Shown: in pieces, positions 8,686 to 17,161 of the stretch
Layout of the letters: each line of letters opens with the position of its first letter
Numbering within the stretch: position 1 is the stretch's first letter
Assembly (NCBI GenBank): GCA_947573135.1
Contig: CANPDU010000004.1
Coordinates: 1 to 64,000 of the forward strand
Direction: 5' to 3'
Origin: an uncultured Bacteroidales bacterium
GTDB lineage: Bacteria; Bacteroidota; Bacteroidia; Bacteroidales; Muribaculaceae
Length of the DNA: 64,000 nucleotides
Position numbers and translations under genes: made by a program
The notes under the pieces: generated by a model
Databases searched by the model: none
Seen by the model: the letters and a program-made list of their open reading frames with translations, nothing else
Told to the model about the DNA's origin: nothing

Positions 8686-9693
8686 TTACAGGTTTATGAA
8701 TATGAAGTTTTTACCGTTCCATCCTATGAGCGTAGAATCATTGACAGCACTTATACGGTAAATCGGTCCGTTTGAATCGGGGTAACGGCTAATTATTTTT
8801 CCGTCCCAGTCAAGTTTGATAATGGTTGGTTTTGACTGCATGTTATCGGCATATTTGAAGCCCCAATACAGAGCATAGATATAATTCGGTGTATATGTTA
8901 TATCAACTGTATGCAGACTATTGAGTTCGTCGATATCAGCTTCCTGAAGAGTTTTAGGGTTGAAAGTTTCTTCGCCAATCTTTACCGATCTGATTGTCTT
9001 GCCGTCAGTGCCCGACAGTTCGATTATAGGATGCAGTTTATACGCAAATGCCAGACGGTTGTATTTGGCCGAATATGCAAGCTCTCCGGCATTAGGCATC
9101 CACGCCTGTAATTCAGGTGATATGCAGATTTGTCTTATAGTGTCGATTTTATCAGAAGTCAGATCTGCCGTCATCGCAAATTGGCGTCCTCCTTTCGGTT
9201 CACGAACGATGAAGATAAATTTATCGGGACCGGTCATAAAAATATCCTGAACGTACTGTGATATCGGAAACGGCAGTGTACTGTTTCCGTCCAGCAGATA
9301 TTGTCCGGTCCGTATTAATGATGTATCATTAATGATTGAATAAATCTCGCAGTCGTCCTGACCGATTACGCTGATTGCGCCATTATCGGATATAAAAGGA
9401 TAAGGCATATAGGAGGCATAGTAACCGTCTTCCAGTCTGCCTATATCGGAACTCACATTAATTATGTTATCTGTGAGACTGATGAGCGCGCGGCGAAGGA
9501 ATCTTTGTCCGTGGCCGTCCTCTCTTTCGCAGACAAACATCAGCGTATCGCCCGATACTTTCATGTCAGTTATATGCCTTATTGCAGGTAAAGGCTCCCC
9601 GGATATTTTTAGTTTTGTCGTTGTGATAGTTGACTGTGCGTTGGCACAGCCTGACATGAACAGGGTGAGAGCTATTATAGGTAATATCTTCAT
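8686..9693 (-). CDS. Beta-propeller lipoprotein, TolB-like/BF3164 type
   Basis: A 335-residue protein with signal peptide and lipobox FMSGC (Cys16), so it is probably anchored in the outer membrane. The rest is beta-rich with repeated DxK/DGK turns and fits the six-bladed propeller lipoproteins of Bacteroidales; the family call rests on overall pattern rather than a hallmark motif. Its ATG overlaps the GLPGLI stop by 4 bases, so it is the last member of the BlaI-M56-barrel operon. It may be a surface partner of the barrel, but its ligand is unknown. Confidence 0.65.
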   Translation of the reverse strand: MKILPIIALTLFMSGCANAQSTITTTKLKISGEPLPAIRHITDMKVSGDTLMFVCEREDGHGQRFLRRALISLTDNIINVSSDIGRLEDGYYASYMPYPFISDNGAISVIGQDDCEIYSIINDTSLIRTGQYLLDGNSTLPFPISQYVQDIFMTGPDKFIFIVREPKGGRQFAMTADLTSDKIDTIRQICISPELQAWMPNAGELAYSAKYNRLAFAYKLHPIIELSGTDGKTIRSVKIGEETFNPKTLQEADIDELNSLHTVDITYTPNYIYALYWGFKYADNMQSKPTIIKLDWDGKIISRYPDSNGPIYRISAVNDSTLIGWNGKNFIFINL

Positions 9694-10547
9694 TTTATTT
9701 CGAGAGGTTTGTATGGAACTGATATTTGTGAGGCATCAGCATTATTCATTACTTTGCCATCTTTGCCGACAATATGAACTTTGCCACTATCGCCACCCAT
9801 TTCAGAAATCATAAAACCTACGGGGGATTTGAAATAGCGGACAAGAGTCTTTTCAACCTCGGCTGCCGAGCATCGTTTGTCGTTGCCGTCCCGATAGGTA
9901 TGTTCTATAATCGGAGTGTTAGTTTTCTGAAACCCAATTGCTTCCCAAATAAACTGCCGTTCGGCATCTTCTATTTTTAAAATCAATCCCGGCAGACCTC
10001 CGAATTTGTAGGGTCCGAAAGGCAACGGGATTTCAGGTGTAAACCATGCAGTGTATCTACGTCCGGCAAATTTGGCGGTTGCCTTACGGCATTCATAGCC
10101 CATAATCGTGTCGGCGCCTTCGTCGCTGAAATTCCATTCCAGAGACGGAACGGAATCCTGATAAACAAAGAAAGCTGATATTGACAGCCGATATTTCAAA
10201 TCAGCTTTCTCACCTCGAATGGGTCTGATGATTTCCAAAGGCCACGGTTCGCCTGACACATTGGAATACGATTCCGCTCCGCGTCTGATCTGTTCGGTTG
10301 CCAACGAATCGAAGTGGTTGATTATGTCGCTGTAGTCTTTGATGCAGCGTTTGCCAATCTGTACAATTCTGACGTCGTCATAATAGTCACGTATGTCGGG
10401 ATGAAATTTATATTTTAACGAATAGGTGACATTGTACTTAGCCGTGTCTACAGGATTCGCCTTATCGATAATGCGAGAACATGTTTCTTGAGTCAGCCCT
10501 GTCTTCGAGACTAGCATACAGAAGATAAAAAGAAATAACTGTTTCAT
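9690..10547 (-). CDS. GLPGLI family protein
   Basis: A 285-residue secreted protein with an N-terminal signal peptide (KQLFLFIFCMLVSKTGLTQ). It contains the defining motif GGLPGLIL (183-190) preceded by the family's YTAWFTPEIPLPFGPYKF stretch. The family is confined largely to Bacteroidetes, has no proven activity, and is commonly encoded beside an outer-membrane barrel with a carboxypeptidase-regulatory-like N-terminus, exactly as here (the barrel gene ends 11 bp upstream). Periplasmic or outer-membrane location is inferred. Confidence 0.9.
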   Translation of the reverse strand: MKQLFLFIFCMLVSKTGLTQETCSRIIDKANPVDTAKYNVTYSLKYKFHPDIRDYYDDVRIVQIGKRCIKDYSDIINHFDSLATEQIRRGAESYSNVSGEPWPLEIIRPIRGEKADLKYRLSISAFFVYQDSVPSLEWNFSDEGADTIMGYECRKATAKFAGRRYTAWFTPEIPLPFGPYKFGGLPGLILKIEDAERQFIWEAIGFQKTNTPIIEHTYRDGNDKRCSAAEVEKTLVRYFKSPVGFMISEMGGDSGKVHIVGKDGKVMNNADASQISVPYKPLEIK

Positions 10548-10558
10548 TTATTTAAGTT

Positions 10559-13159
10559 TTAGAATATCCTGAACCGAATTTTGAGTAACACACTGCGCGG
10601 CCGTAAGTTGTAGATTGCTTTTGACTCTGTGAGAGCCGACAGACCGGAATATAAATACGACTTGCGGTTGAGCAGATTATCGCATGACAGCGTGAAGCTG
10701 AAACGCTTTATGGTGTATTTAGCCTCGGCGTTGAGAAGAATGAATGAACGGTCGCCGTCGTTGAAGTTGTTGTAATAATGGTAAAGCGAAGTCGTCAGTG
10801 TAACACCTCCGGGAATTGTAAAATCAAGCGAAGCTTTGTTCGTTACCGTGCGCAGCCACGGAAATCTGTCATATCCTTTCTGCTGTGTCGCCGACTGCGA
10901 GTAGTAGCCTTGATACGACACGCTCAGCCATTTGAATGGTGTCAGGCTTATGTCGGCATTGACCCCCAAAGTGTTACCTGTATAGCGCACCACTGCATCC
11001 TGAACGAGCAGAGGGCTGTCATAATAGGAGTATGCGAACGAGGTCCCTATTTTAAGGCGGCGCCAGTCGAATCCCTGACTTGCATGGATTTTAGCCGAGA
11101 TCATATCTACGTTCTCAGATGTTCGGCGGCTTATTGTTCGCTGCACGATGCCGTCATAGTATGAGCCGTAAAGCACTTCGGGCGACTGTCTGTTCCAGAA
11201 AACTTCCGCTCCGGCGAAACTCATTGAAAGAATGTTCTTGAAATCGTAGCCTAACGAGTAATGCTGATTCAAGCCTTCGTATAGCCCTGTCACATCGTAA
11301 GCCGATAACTGGCGGTAAGATGTCAGTATGCGCCCGGAATACAGCGTTTCAATCGAGGGTGTCAAATAATTCAGCATTGCCGCCGCTTTGAGGTTATGGC
11401 TGCTGTTGAATTTGTATGTGAAGTTGAAGGACGGTTCGACTCGGAAACGTTTTTTGTCGGTGATGTCGCCGTCAAGTCTGTTGTCAAGCCGGAACATCCG
11501 GCATTTCATCGGCAGATAGAGTGAGGCATGGATGTTTCGGGTGCTGAACATCATTTCGGCTCCGAGGCCTGCATCGAGATAATCAAGCGTGAGATTATTG
11601 CGCATCATGTCAAGGCTGCTTTCGAGTGCGTTGTGATGATAGTTGACGATTGCCGACGGATGTAGGGTGAGGTTGCCGACTTTAAGAACCGACAATAATC
11701 CCGCGCTGTTTTCTGTGGATATATTTCGGAAATCAACATGCTGATATAGCACTTCGCCCGTTATCATAGCCGGGAAAAGATTCGGGAAGACGGCCAGGCT
11801 GTGGGGACGTTTCTCTATGTTGACAAGCGAGGAAATCTCAAATCCACGGTCGGAGGAATTGCGGTGCGTCATGTGGAATTTATTGAGCAAGCGGTATGTG
11901 TCGGTCTTACCAATCTGGCTCACGTTGTCGCCTACGGCTATAATCCGGCTGGCGGCATCGGTTGTGCTCAAATCAAATTTAAGCTGCTCTTTGATATAGC
12001 TTTCATCGCCGTTGTTCATATATGTAAGGTCGCCGTATGCTTTCTGCATACGTGCTGTGCCGCTCATCATTTCGTCAACGGTGTTCACTCCGCCGTCTGG
12101 CAGGTAATTAGTGGTCGCCGAATGACTCTGCCTCGTGTCGCGGTCGTTCAGATAAGCGGCGTTGATACCGAACTCGCCCGACTGACCTATACGATAGACG
12201 TTGTTGAACGTGGCATTGTGGGATCGGTTGAAGTAATAGAGCCGCTTGTCAATACCCGGAGCCGATGGCATGGAGATTGATGAGATATTGCTTGTGCGCG
12301 AATAATCGTTGTCGAATGAATACAGTTCCTGCGACAAGTCCTCGCCGGTGTTGTTGCCTTTGTATGTGGCGAGAAACTGGCTGTTGCGACGGAAATATGT
12401 AGCTATAGCGGAGTTGTTCCACAGTTCTTCGTCGCCATAGCCTCCTCCGATTGTCGCAATGAGATTGAACACTCCTTTGACGCCCTCTTTGAGCCGCAGG
12501 TTGATAGATGCCTGTTCCTCCGGGCGCAGCCCTTTGAGCGCCTTTATGTCCTGATGGTTTTCAAGCACCTGCACCGTAGCGATGTTGTTGGGGTCGATGT
12601 TATTTGTGGCTATGCCGTAATGTCCTTTCATAAGGTCAAGCCCCTCGATGTAAAGGTTCTTGATCGGTTTACCCTGATAAGATATCTGTCCGGCGTCCGA
12701 CACCGTTATACCCGGCATCTTTTTCAATACATCGGCTATTGACTGGTCAGTCTGCGAAAGAAAAGAGCCTACATTATAGTTGATTGTGTCCCCCTGCGAA
12801 TAGACCTTCTTAGACTTTACTACAACCTCTTTAAGCTCAACTGCGCGGTTCTCAACTATGATTTCATAGCTACCTGAGCGGTTGGGGACTGTAATCTGCG
12901 AAGGCGCGATTTCCATGCCTGATGCTTTCAGAATGATGCTGTCACAGCCGATGTTGACTGACATGTTGAACCGACCCATTTCATCGGTAAAAGTGGATAC
13001 AAGGATGGTTTTCGGCGCATCTGCGGGCATAGCGATGATATTGACGAAATCCATGCCGCAGCCATAGGTATTTTTGACGTTACCACTGATATTCCTTTGT
13101 CCAACAGATTGAAATACAGTGTATAATATGATTGTAAATGCCAAAATTGTCACTTTCAT
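10559..13159 (-). CDS. Outer-membrane beta-barrel receptor with carboxypeptidase-regulatory-like N-domain (TonB-dependent receptor-like)
   Basis: I take the ATG at 13159 (866 residues) because the longer frame begins with TTG and the ATG gives a clean signal peptide (KVTILAFTIILYTVFQSVGQ). A carboxypeptidase-D-regulatory-like beta-sandwich follows (RNISGNVKNTYGCGMDFVNI), then a plug-like domain with SIADVLKKMPGITVSDAGQI and the LYIEGLDLMKGHYG stretch, then a long C-terminal barrel ending in an aromatic-rich strand (LLKIRFRIF). It is third in the BlaI-M56 operon and is followed by its GLPGLI partner. No SusD-like gene lies nearby, so it is not a typical glycan-uptake pair. Confidence 0.88.
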   Translation of the reverse strand: MKVTILAFTIILYTVFQSVGQRNISGNVKNTYGCGMDFVNIIAMPADAPKTILVSTFTDEMGRFNMSVNIGCDSIILKASGMEIAPSQITVPNRSGSYEIIVENRAVELKEVVVKSKKVYSQGDTINYNVGSFLSQTDQSIADVLKKMPGITVSDAGQISYQGKPIKNLYIEGLDLMKGHYGIATNNIDPNNIATVQVLENHQDIKALKGLRPEEQASINLRLKEGVKGVFNLIATIGGGYGDEELWNNSAIATYFRRNSQFLATYKGNNTGEDLSQELYSFDNDYSRTSNISSISMPSAPGIDKRLYYFNRSHNATFNNVYRIGQSGEFGINAAYLNDRDTRQSHSATTNYLPDGGVNTVDEMMSGTARMQKAYGDLTYMNNGDESYIKEQLKFDLSTTDAASRIIAVGDNVSQIGKTDTYRLLNKFHMTHRNSSDRGFEISSLVNIEKRPHSLAVFPNLFPAMITGEVLYQHVDFRNISTENSAGLLSVLKVGNLTLHPSAIVNYHHNALESSLDMMRNNLTLDYLDAGLGAEMMFSTRNIHASLYLPMKCRMFRLDNRLDGDITDKKRFRVEPSFNFTYKFNSSHNLKAAAMLNYLTPSIETLYSGRILTSYRQLSAYDVTGLYEGLNQHYSLGYDFKNILSMSFAGAEVFWNRQSPEVLYGSYYDGIVQRTISRRTSENVDMISAKIHASQGFDWRRLKIGTSFAYSYYDSPLLVQDAVVRYTGNTLGVNADISLTPFKWLSVSYQGYYSQSATQQKGYDRFPWLRTVTNKASLDFTIPGGVTLTTSLYHYYNNFNDGDRSFILLNAEAKYTIKRFSFTLSCDNLLNRKSYLYSGLSALTESKAIYNLRPRSVLLKIRFRIF

Positions 13160-13224
13160 AAGGGTATGAATATGGCCGGATGTCAAACAGTTGGCATCCA
13201 AATGGTTGATATATGCGGGTTATA

Positions 13225-14559
13225 TTATTCCGTTTTCTTTATGACTATGGGAATACTGAAGTGTGTTTCTATCGGGCTACCGTTATCGGTCGTCTGTTCG
13301 AATCTGACACCGCGAAGATTCCGGTCGATGGCCGCCGCAAGGAGCGATCCCGAGGGATCGTTTGTTATAACATCCTTGATATAGCCGTTTTTATCCACAA
13401 CTATTTCGATGTTTACTTTAACTTCTCGGTCATTTTGAATATTACTCATCGACAATTTTATAATTTCTGCTAATGCAGTCTGATCTTTCAGAGGCGACGG
13501 AATCAACATGACTGTATCATTTTTTTCTTCCGGAGTCACAAGATCGGTTGTTAGGTCGGAAACCGATCGGGCAGGGGAGTCATGATTATCGTCAGCAGAT
13601 ATGTCTTCGCTGAATTTATAGTCGGAAATGGTATCAAGCACCCGAACTGATATCGGCGAAGCTACGGCGTAAACTGCGAGAAATATCGCCGGCATCGCCC
13701 ATACGGCAAGAAGCATTGTGCGCCGGGATGAACGCTTTCGGTTCATTATAAGAACTCTTTTGCGGAAAGCTCTTTTATCGGCCGCGAAGCTATTTGTAAA
13801 CTGAATGGCTCTCGTCTCCATAGCTTTTGTCACCAGCAACCGCTGATAATCATATGTGTCTATTCCGGAATTGATCACTGACGAGTCGGCCTCAAACTCA
13901 TGGTTTAGCTTCATGAGTCGTCTCGTCATCCGTCCGAAAGGATTATACCAGATCAGTATACATAGCAGGTCGGCCAAAAGAACGTCGATCCAATGACGCT
14001 TATCGGTATGAGACTTTTCGTGGAGATATATGCAGCCGGAGAGATCCTGACTGTCTGTATAATGCAGGAAAATGAAATTGCCCCAACTGAACGGCGCAGT
14101 AGCGTTGTCGGTTATGAGGCAGACTGTGATGCCGTCTTTTGCTGTTTTCTCACTGCTTGATATCATCCTGAACAGGCGTATGAATGCAGCAATCTCACGG
14201 CCAAGCATAATTATGACACCTGCAAGATAAACGGCAAGCGCAATAGCTACCCACGGAAATACCATTGCCGGCTCAACTGTAGGATCGCCGGCCGCAGTCG
14301 GAATACTGTCGGAAAACGAATGGTCCGCTTGTGCCGACATATCAGCAGAGGCAGCGGCCAACACTGAAGGTAATGATATTAGATCTGTATTCAGTAACAG
14401 TGGCAAGAAAAGTGCCGACACGATCCCGCAGATTATGACCGACCTGTTAAAGCAGAACGATGTGCTGCGGTTTACTATCCGGTGCAAAATGGGATACAGC
14501 ACCAGAATAATAACCGAAACGGCAAGAGAGTAAGACAAAAGCGCGCCCATAGCTATCAC
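13225..14559 (-). CDS. BlaR1-like M56 metalloprotease fused to a TonB-like C-terminal domain
   Basis: A membrane zinc protease of 444 residues. Several transmembrane helices surround the active site HEKSH (180-184, an HExxH zincin) and the later HEFEAD (220-225) that supplies the third ligand in M56 enzymes. A last helix lies near 283-303. The C-terminal periplasmic part (about 360-444) resembles the TonB C-terminal fold (VKVNIEIVVDKNGYIKDV ... IPIVI) instead of the penicillin-sensing domain of BlaR1. The gene overlaps the BlaI-type repressor by 4 bases. By analogy with BlaR1/MecR1 it should relieve repression by proteolysis. The inducing signal and the role of the TonB-like tail are unknown. 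Confidence 0.88.
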   Translation of the reverse strand: MIAMGALLSYSLAVSVIILVLYPILHRIVNRSTSFCFNRSVIICGIVSALFLPLLLNTDLISLPSVLAAASADMSAQADHSFSDSIPTAAGDPTVEPAMVFPWVAIALAVYLAGVIIMLGREIAAFIRLFRMISSSEKTAKDGITVCLITDNATAPFSWGNFIFLHYTDSQDLSGCIYLHEKSHTDKRHWIDVLLADLLCILIWYNPFGRMTRRLMKLNHEFEADSSVINSGIDTYDYQRLLVTKAMETRAIQFTNSFAADKRAFRKRVLIMNRKRSSRRTMLLAVWAMPAIFLAVYAVASPISVRVLDTISDYKFSEDISADDNHDSPARSVSDLTTDLVTPEEKNDTVMLIPSPLKDQTALAEIIKLSMSNIQNDREVKVNIEIVVDKNGYIKDVITNDPSGSLLAAAIDRNLRGVRFEQTTDNGSPIETHFSIPIVIKKTE

Positions 14560-14927
14560 TTGTTTCCGTCATGTGATTTTTCCACTTCATCAAGCAGGCG
14601 CCTCAGATCTTCTACCGGAATATTCCCGTCTTCCAGAAAAGAGGAAACTACACTGATATATGAATTCTTGAAATATCGTCCGATAACCGACGACAGCGAT
14701 TTTTTGCCCATATCCTGCTCGGCCACGACAGCATGGTACTGATATGATTTTCCGTGCTGGGTATGTCCGACATATCCTTTTTCCTCGAGTGTGCGTACGA
14801 TTGTCGAGATCGTGTTGAAATGAGGTTTCGGATCATCATACATTTCAACGATGTCCTTGACGAACATCGGTCCTTGTTTCCAGAAGAAACCGAGGACTTC
14901 TTCTTCTTTTGCGGTCAGTTTTTCCAT
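14556..14927 (-). CDS. BlaI/MecI/CopY-family transcriptional repressor
   Basis: A 123-residue winged-helix repressor. It begins KLTAKEEEVLGFFWKQGP, has the recognition region HFNTISTIVRTLEEKGYV (about 36-53) and a C-terminal dimerisation part with FLEDGNIPVEDLRRLLDEVEK. It is first in a five-gene operon whose second gene is the M56 sensor protease. Its own promoter (-7 box 14947-14954) is overlapped upstream by two palindromes at 14956-14991, so autoregulation is likely. Confidence 0.93.
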   Translation of the reverse strand: MEKLTAKEEEVLGFFWKQGPMFVKDIVEMYDDPKPHFNTISTIVRTLEEKGYVGHTQHGKSYQYHAVVAEQDMGKKSLSSVIGRYFKNSYISVVSSFLEDGNIPVEDLRRLLDEVEKSHDGNK

Positions 14928-14946
14928 ATTCAGAAAGTTTACACCG

Positions 14947-14954
14947 CAAAGATA
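14947..14954 (-). promoter_or_regulatory. -7 box (TATCTTTG) of the BlaI-M56-barrel operon
   Basis: Exact TAnnTTTG match on the minus strand, 20 bases before the repressor start codon. The -33 region falls inside the palindromic operator at 14956-14991. Confidence 0.65.
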
Positions 14955-14955
14955 T

Positions 14956-14991
14956 AACTATGTTTTGTAGTTTGAACTATAAAACATAGTT
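14956..14991. promoter_or_regulatory. Tandem palindromic operator, probably for the BlaI-type repressor
   Basis: Two 17-bp dyads of form AACTA-N7-TAGTT lie at 14956-14972 and 14975-14991, separated by TG. The second is also the reverse complement of the first except for one base, so the whole 36 bp is a larger palindrome. It covers the spacer and -33 region of the promoter, where a bound repressor would block RNA polymerase. BlaI/MecI dimers bind short dyads in this position in other bacteria. Confidence 0.75.
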
Positions 14992-15014
14992 AATAAAATA
15001 TAAAATCACAAATA

Positions 15015-15383
15015 TCAGGCAATTGAATTTCCGAAGGGGAAGAGCGCAAATCGCATAAGTTTGAAGTGCTGCAGTCCGAATGGGATACCTATTATAGTAA
15101 TACAGAATATAATGCCCCACACTAAATGGGTCAATGCAATCACTATGCCTCCTAAAAACCACCAGATAACATTCATTAATCCGGCAACGCAACCGGAAGG
15201 CCAACCGGCATCGACGATTTGTGTTCCGAATGGCCACAACGCCAGCGCGGCGAGTTTCAGCGTCTGGAGTCCGAAGGGTATGCCTATTATTGTCAGCATC
15301 ATAGCCACGCTTGATATGACATATTCAATTGCAATCATTATACCCCCGAAAACTAACCAGATTATATTAAGAATGATATTCAT
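15015..15383 (-). CDS. yccF: YccF domain-containing inner-membrane protein
   Basis: A 122-residue membrane protein made of two similar halves, each with a hydrophobic stretch ending in the YccF signature (TIIGIPFGLQTLKLAALALWPFG and its repeat in the second half). I chose the ATG at 15383 because upstream codons to 15500 have no family similarity and overlap the neighbouring lipoprotein gene and its terminator. The function of YccF proteins is not established. There is a weak possibility of co-transcription with the lipoprotein gene through the terminator. Confidence 0.88.
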   Translation of the reverse strand: MNIILNIIWLVFGGIMIAIEYVISSVAMMLTIIGIPFGLQTLKLAALALWPFGTQIVDAGWPSGCVAGLMNVIWWFLGGIVIALTHLVWGIIFCITIIGIPFGLQHFKLMRFALFPFGNSIA

Positions 15384-15401
15384 AGAGCTATTATTTATAG
15401 A

Positions 15402-15438
15402 AATATCGCCGGGTCGGGACTGCCGATCCGGCGATATT
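15402..15438 (-). terminator. Strong hairpin after the small lipoprotein gene
   Basis: An 11-bp arm (AATATCGCCGG at 15402-15412 with 15428-15438) plus an inner 4-bp TCGG/CCGA extension gives a nearly continuous stem of about 15 bp. On the minus strand it comes just after the lipoprotein stop and is followed by a short A/T-rich run, so it is probably a terminator. The tail is weak. Confidence 0.6.
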
Positions 15439-15462
15439 GTATTAATTGTTGTATAGGATTGA

Positions 15463-15963
15463 TCAGTCGAGGACTTCGGTCTCTTCAGACGCAACGGCAT
15501 CGGAGTCAGCGGGCTCTTCGATGACAGTCGCTTCTTCGACGACTGTTTCAGTGGCTCCCTGAGCGGGAGAGCTGAGTTCGCCGAGCGTAGATGCTCTGTC
15601 GACAGATGCTGTGGCCATGTTGACCATCATGTCGATCTGAGCATCGGACACTTCGTGGCCTTCAAGTTCCATTCCTTTTTTGAATACGCTGCGGAAGAAA
15701 TCGCCCATTGCTTTTTTGATAGTCTCTTTGTCAGCGTCGGTCAGAACATAATCAGCATTGTCTTTAGCTATCTGATCGGCAGCAAGCAAGCCTGACTGCA
15801 AATCCTGAAAACCTTCCTGAGTCTTGATCGAATTTACTTCTTTAGTGATTTTCTCAATCTCACCGGCAAATTTATCGGCAGGATTGTCATTTTTGCTACA
15901 TGCTCCGAGCCCGGTCGCAAGTGCGACAACGGCGAGCAGAAGGACTGTTTTGATAAGTTTCAT
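15463..15963 (-). CDS. Small acidic lipoprotein of unknown function
   Basis: 166 residues with signal peptide and lipobox GLGAC (Cys22). The body is predicted to be mostly helical (IEKITKEVNSIKTQEGFQDL and later helices). The tail from about 140 on is strongly acidic and Ala/Val/Glu-rich and looks unstructured. I do not recognise a characterised family. It lies between cydB and yccF, on the same strand as both, and ends in a good hairpin terminator, so it is probably its own unit. Confidence 0.75.
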   Translation of the reverse strand: MKLIKTVLLLAVVALATGLGACSKNDNPADKFAGEIEKITKEVNSIKTQEGFQDLQSGLLAADQIAKDNADYVLTDADKETIKKAMGDFFRSVFKKGMELEGHEVSDAQIDMMVNMATASVDRASTLGELSSPAQGATETVVEEATVIEEPADSDAVASEETEVLD

Positions 15964-16006
15964 AAAAATGTTAGTTATATAAATTAAAATGCTATGTTTT
16001 AAATTA

Positions 16007-17149
16007 TTAATATTGATGTGACTCTTTGTCGAGTTCCTCGGTTGTGAGTGGAGTGCTGTTCATCTTACGCCATACATACCAGATGTAGGCCAGTACGAAC
16101 GGCACGAGTATCGACACGTAACTCATCACTTTAAGAGTGAACAGTGATGACGAGCTGTTGGCAATAGTAAGCGACGAACCGACATCGGCCAGCGAGCGAT
16201 AATATGCCGTATTGTTATAGCCTGCAATAAGGAATAACACGACAACTACAAGAATTGTTCCTAACCCCGAGAGCCAGATGCCTTTGCTGAAGCCGCTGCA
16301 CAGTGCCGAGCGTAAGATAGCGTAAAGGACCATCACTACCCCTGTTAGCAGAATTACGGTCAATGGCCACATGTCGAGGAGATTGTGGAGATAGATATTG
16401 TCTGTCACAACAAAGTTTCCGTCAGCGTTTTGGCGGACTCCGTCGGCGAGGAGAAGCACGACAACGAAAGCCACAAACATCGCTGCGAATATGAGACCGT
16501 TGACAAGAACTTTCCGTCGCAGTGCGGCTGCGAATTCTTTGTCAGCGTCTACGTTATTGATAAAATATAGAGCAGCCTGAGTCCGGGCGAGAAAGAACAC
16601 GGCAAAGCCAAGCAGGAGATTTTTCCAGCACACGATGGCTTCAAGGCCGCGCGTCGGAACCCACTGCGAGATTACAGGCGCACCCGGATCAAGAATGTTT
16701 GTCTTCACAACAGTAAATTCAGCGCCGAAGAACATCATCCCGACCGCCACTCCGAGCAATACGCAACCGAAGAGCCCGTTGAACATCAGGAAAAGATCGT
16801 AGGTGCGGGTGCCGTAGAGATTACCGCTTTTGCGGCGGAATTCATAGCTGACGGCCTGAACCACGAAACTGAGCAATATGAGCATCCAGAGCCAGTATGC
16901 TCCGCCGAAGCTTGTAGAATAAAACAGCGGGAATGAAGCGAAAAACGCTCCGCCGAACACCACGAGAGTCGTGAATGTGAGTTCCCACTTTCGGCCTAAC
17001 GAGTTGACAATCAGCTGACGGTTCTTGTCGCTGATGTTGCTGCAGATCATGGACTGACCGCCCTGGACGAATAACAAAAACACCAATGCTGCGCCGAGCA
17101 CGGCGATAATCAGCCACCAGTAGGCTTGAAACATTTCTAATTCTGTCAT
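16007..17149 (-). CDS. cydB: Cytochrome bd quinol oxidase subunit II
   Basis: A 380-residue integral membrane subunit with about eight or nine hydrophobic segments. It begins YWWLIIAVLGAALVFLLFVQGGQSMI, the usual CydB start, and contains the GRKWELTFTTLVVFGGAFFASFPLFY stretch as the second-helix signature. Together with CydA it reduces oxygen to water at very high affinity, which lets anaerobes scavenge traces of oxygen. It starts 12 bp after cydA ends. Confidence 0.95.
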   Translation of the reverse strand: MTELEMFQAYWWLIIAVLGAALVFLLFVQGGQSMICSNISDKNRQLIVNSLGRKWELTFTTLVVFGGAFFASFPLFYSTSFGGAYWLWMLILLSFVVQAVSYEFRRKSGNLYGTRTYDLFLMFNGLFGCVLLGVAVGMMFFGAEFTVVKTNILDPGAPVISQWVPTRGLEAIVCWKNLLLGFAVFFLARTQAALYFINNVDADKEFAAALRRKVLVNGLIFAAMFVAFVVVLLLADGVRQNADGNFVVTDNIYLHNLLDMWPLTVILLTGVVMVLYAILRSALCSGFSKGIWLSGLGTILVVVVLFLIAGYNNTAYYRSLADVGSSLTIANSSSSLFTLKVMSYVSILVPFVLAYIWYVWRKMNSTPLTTEELDKESHQY

Positions 17150-17161
17150 GACTTGATGTTA

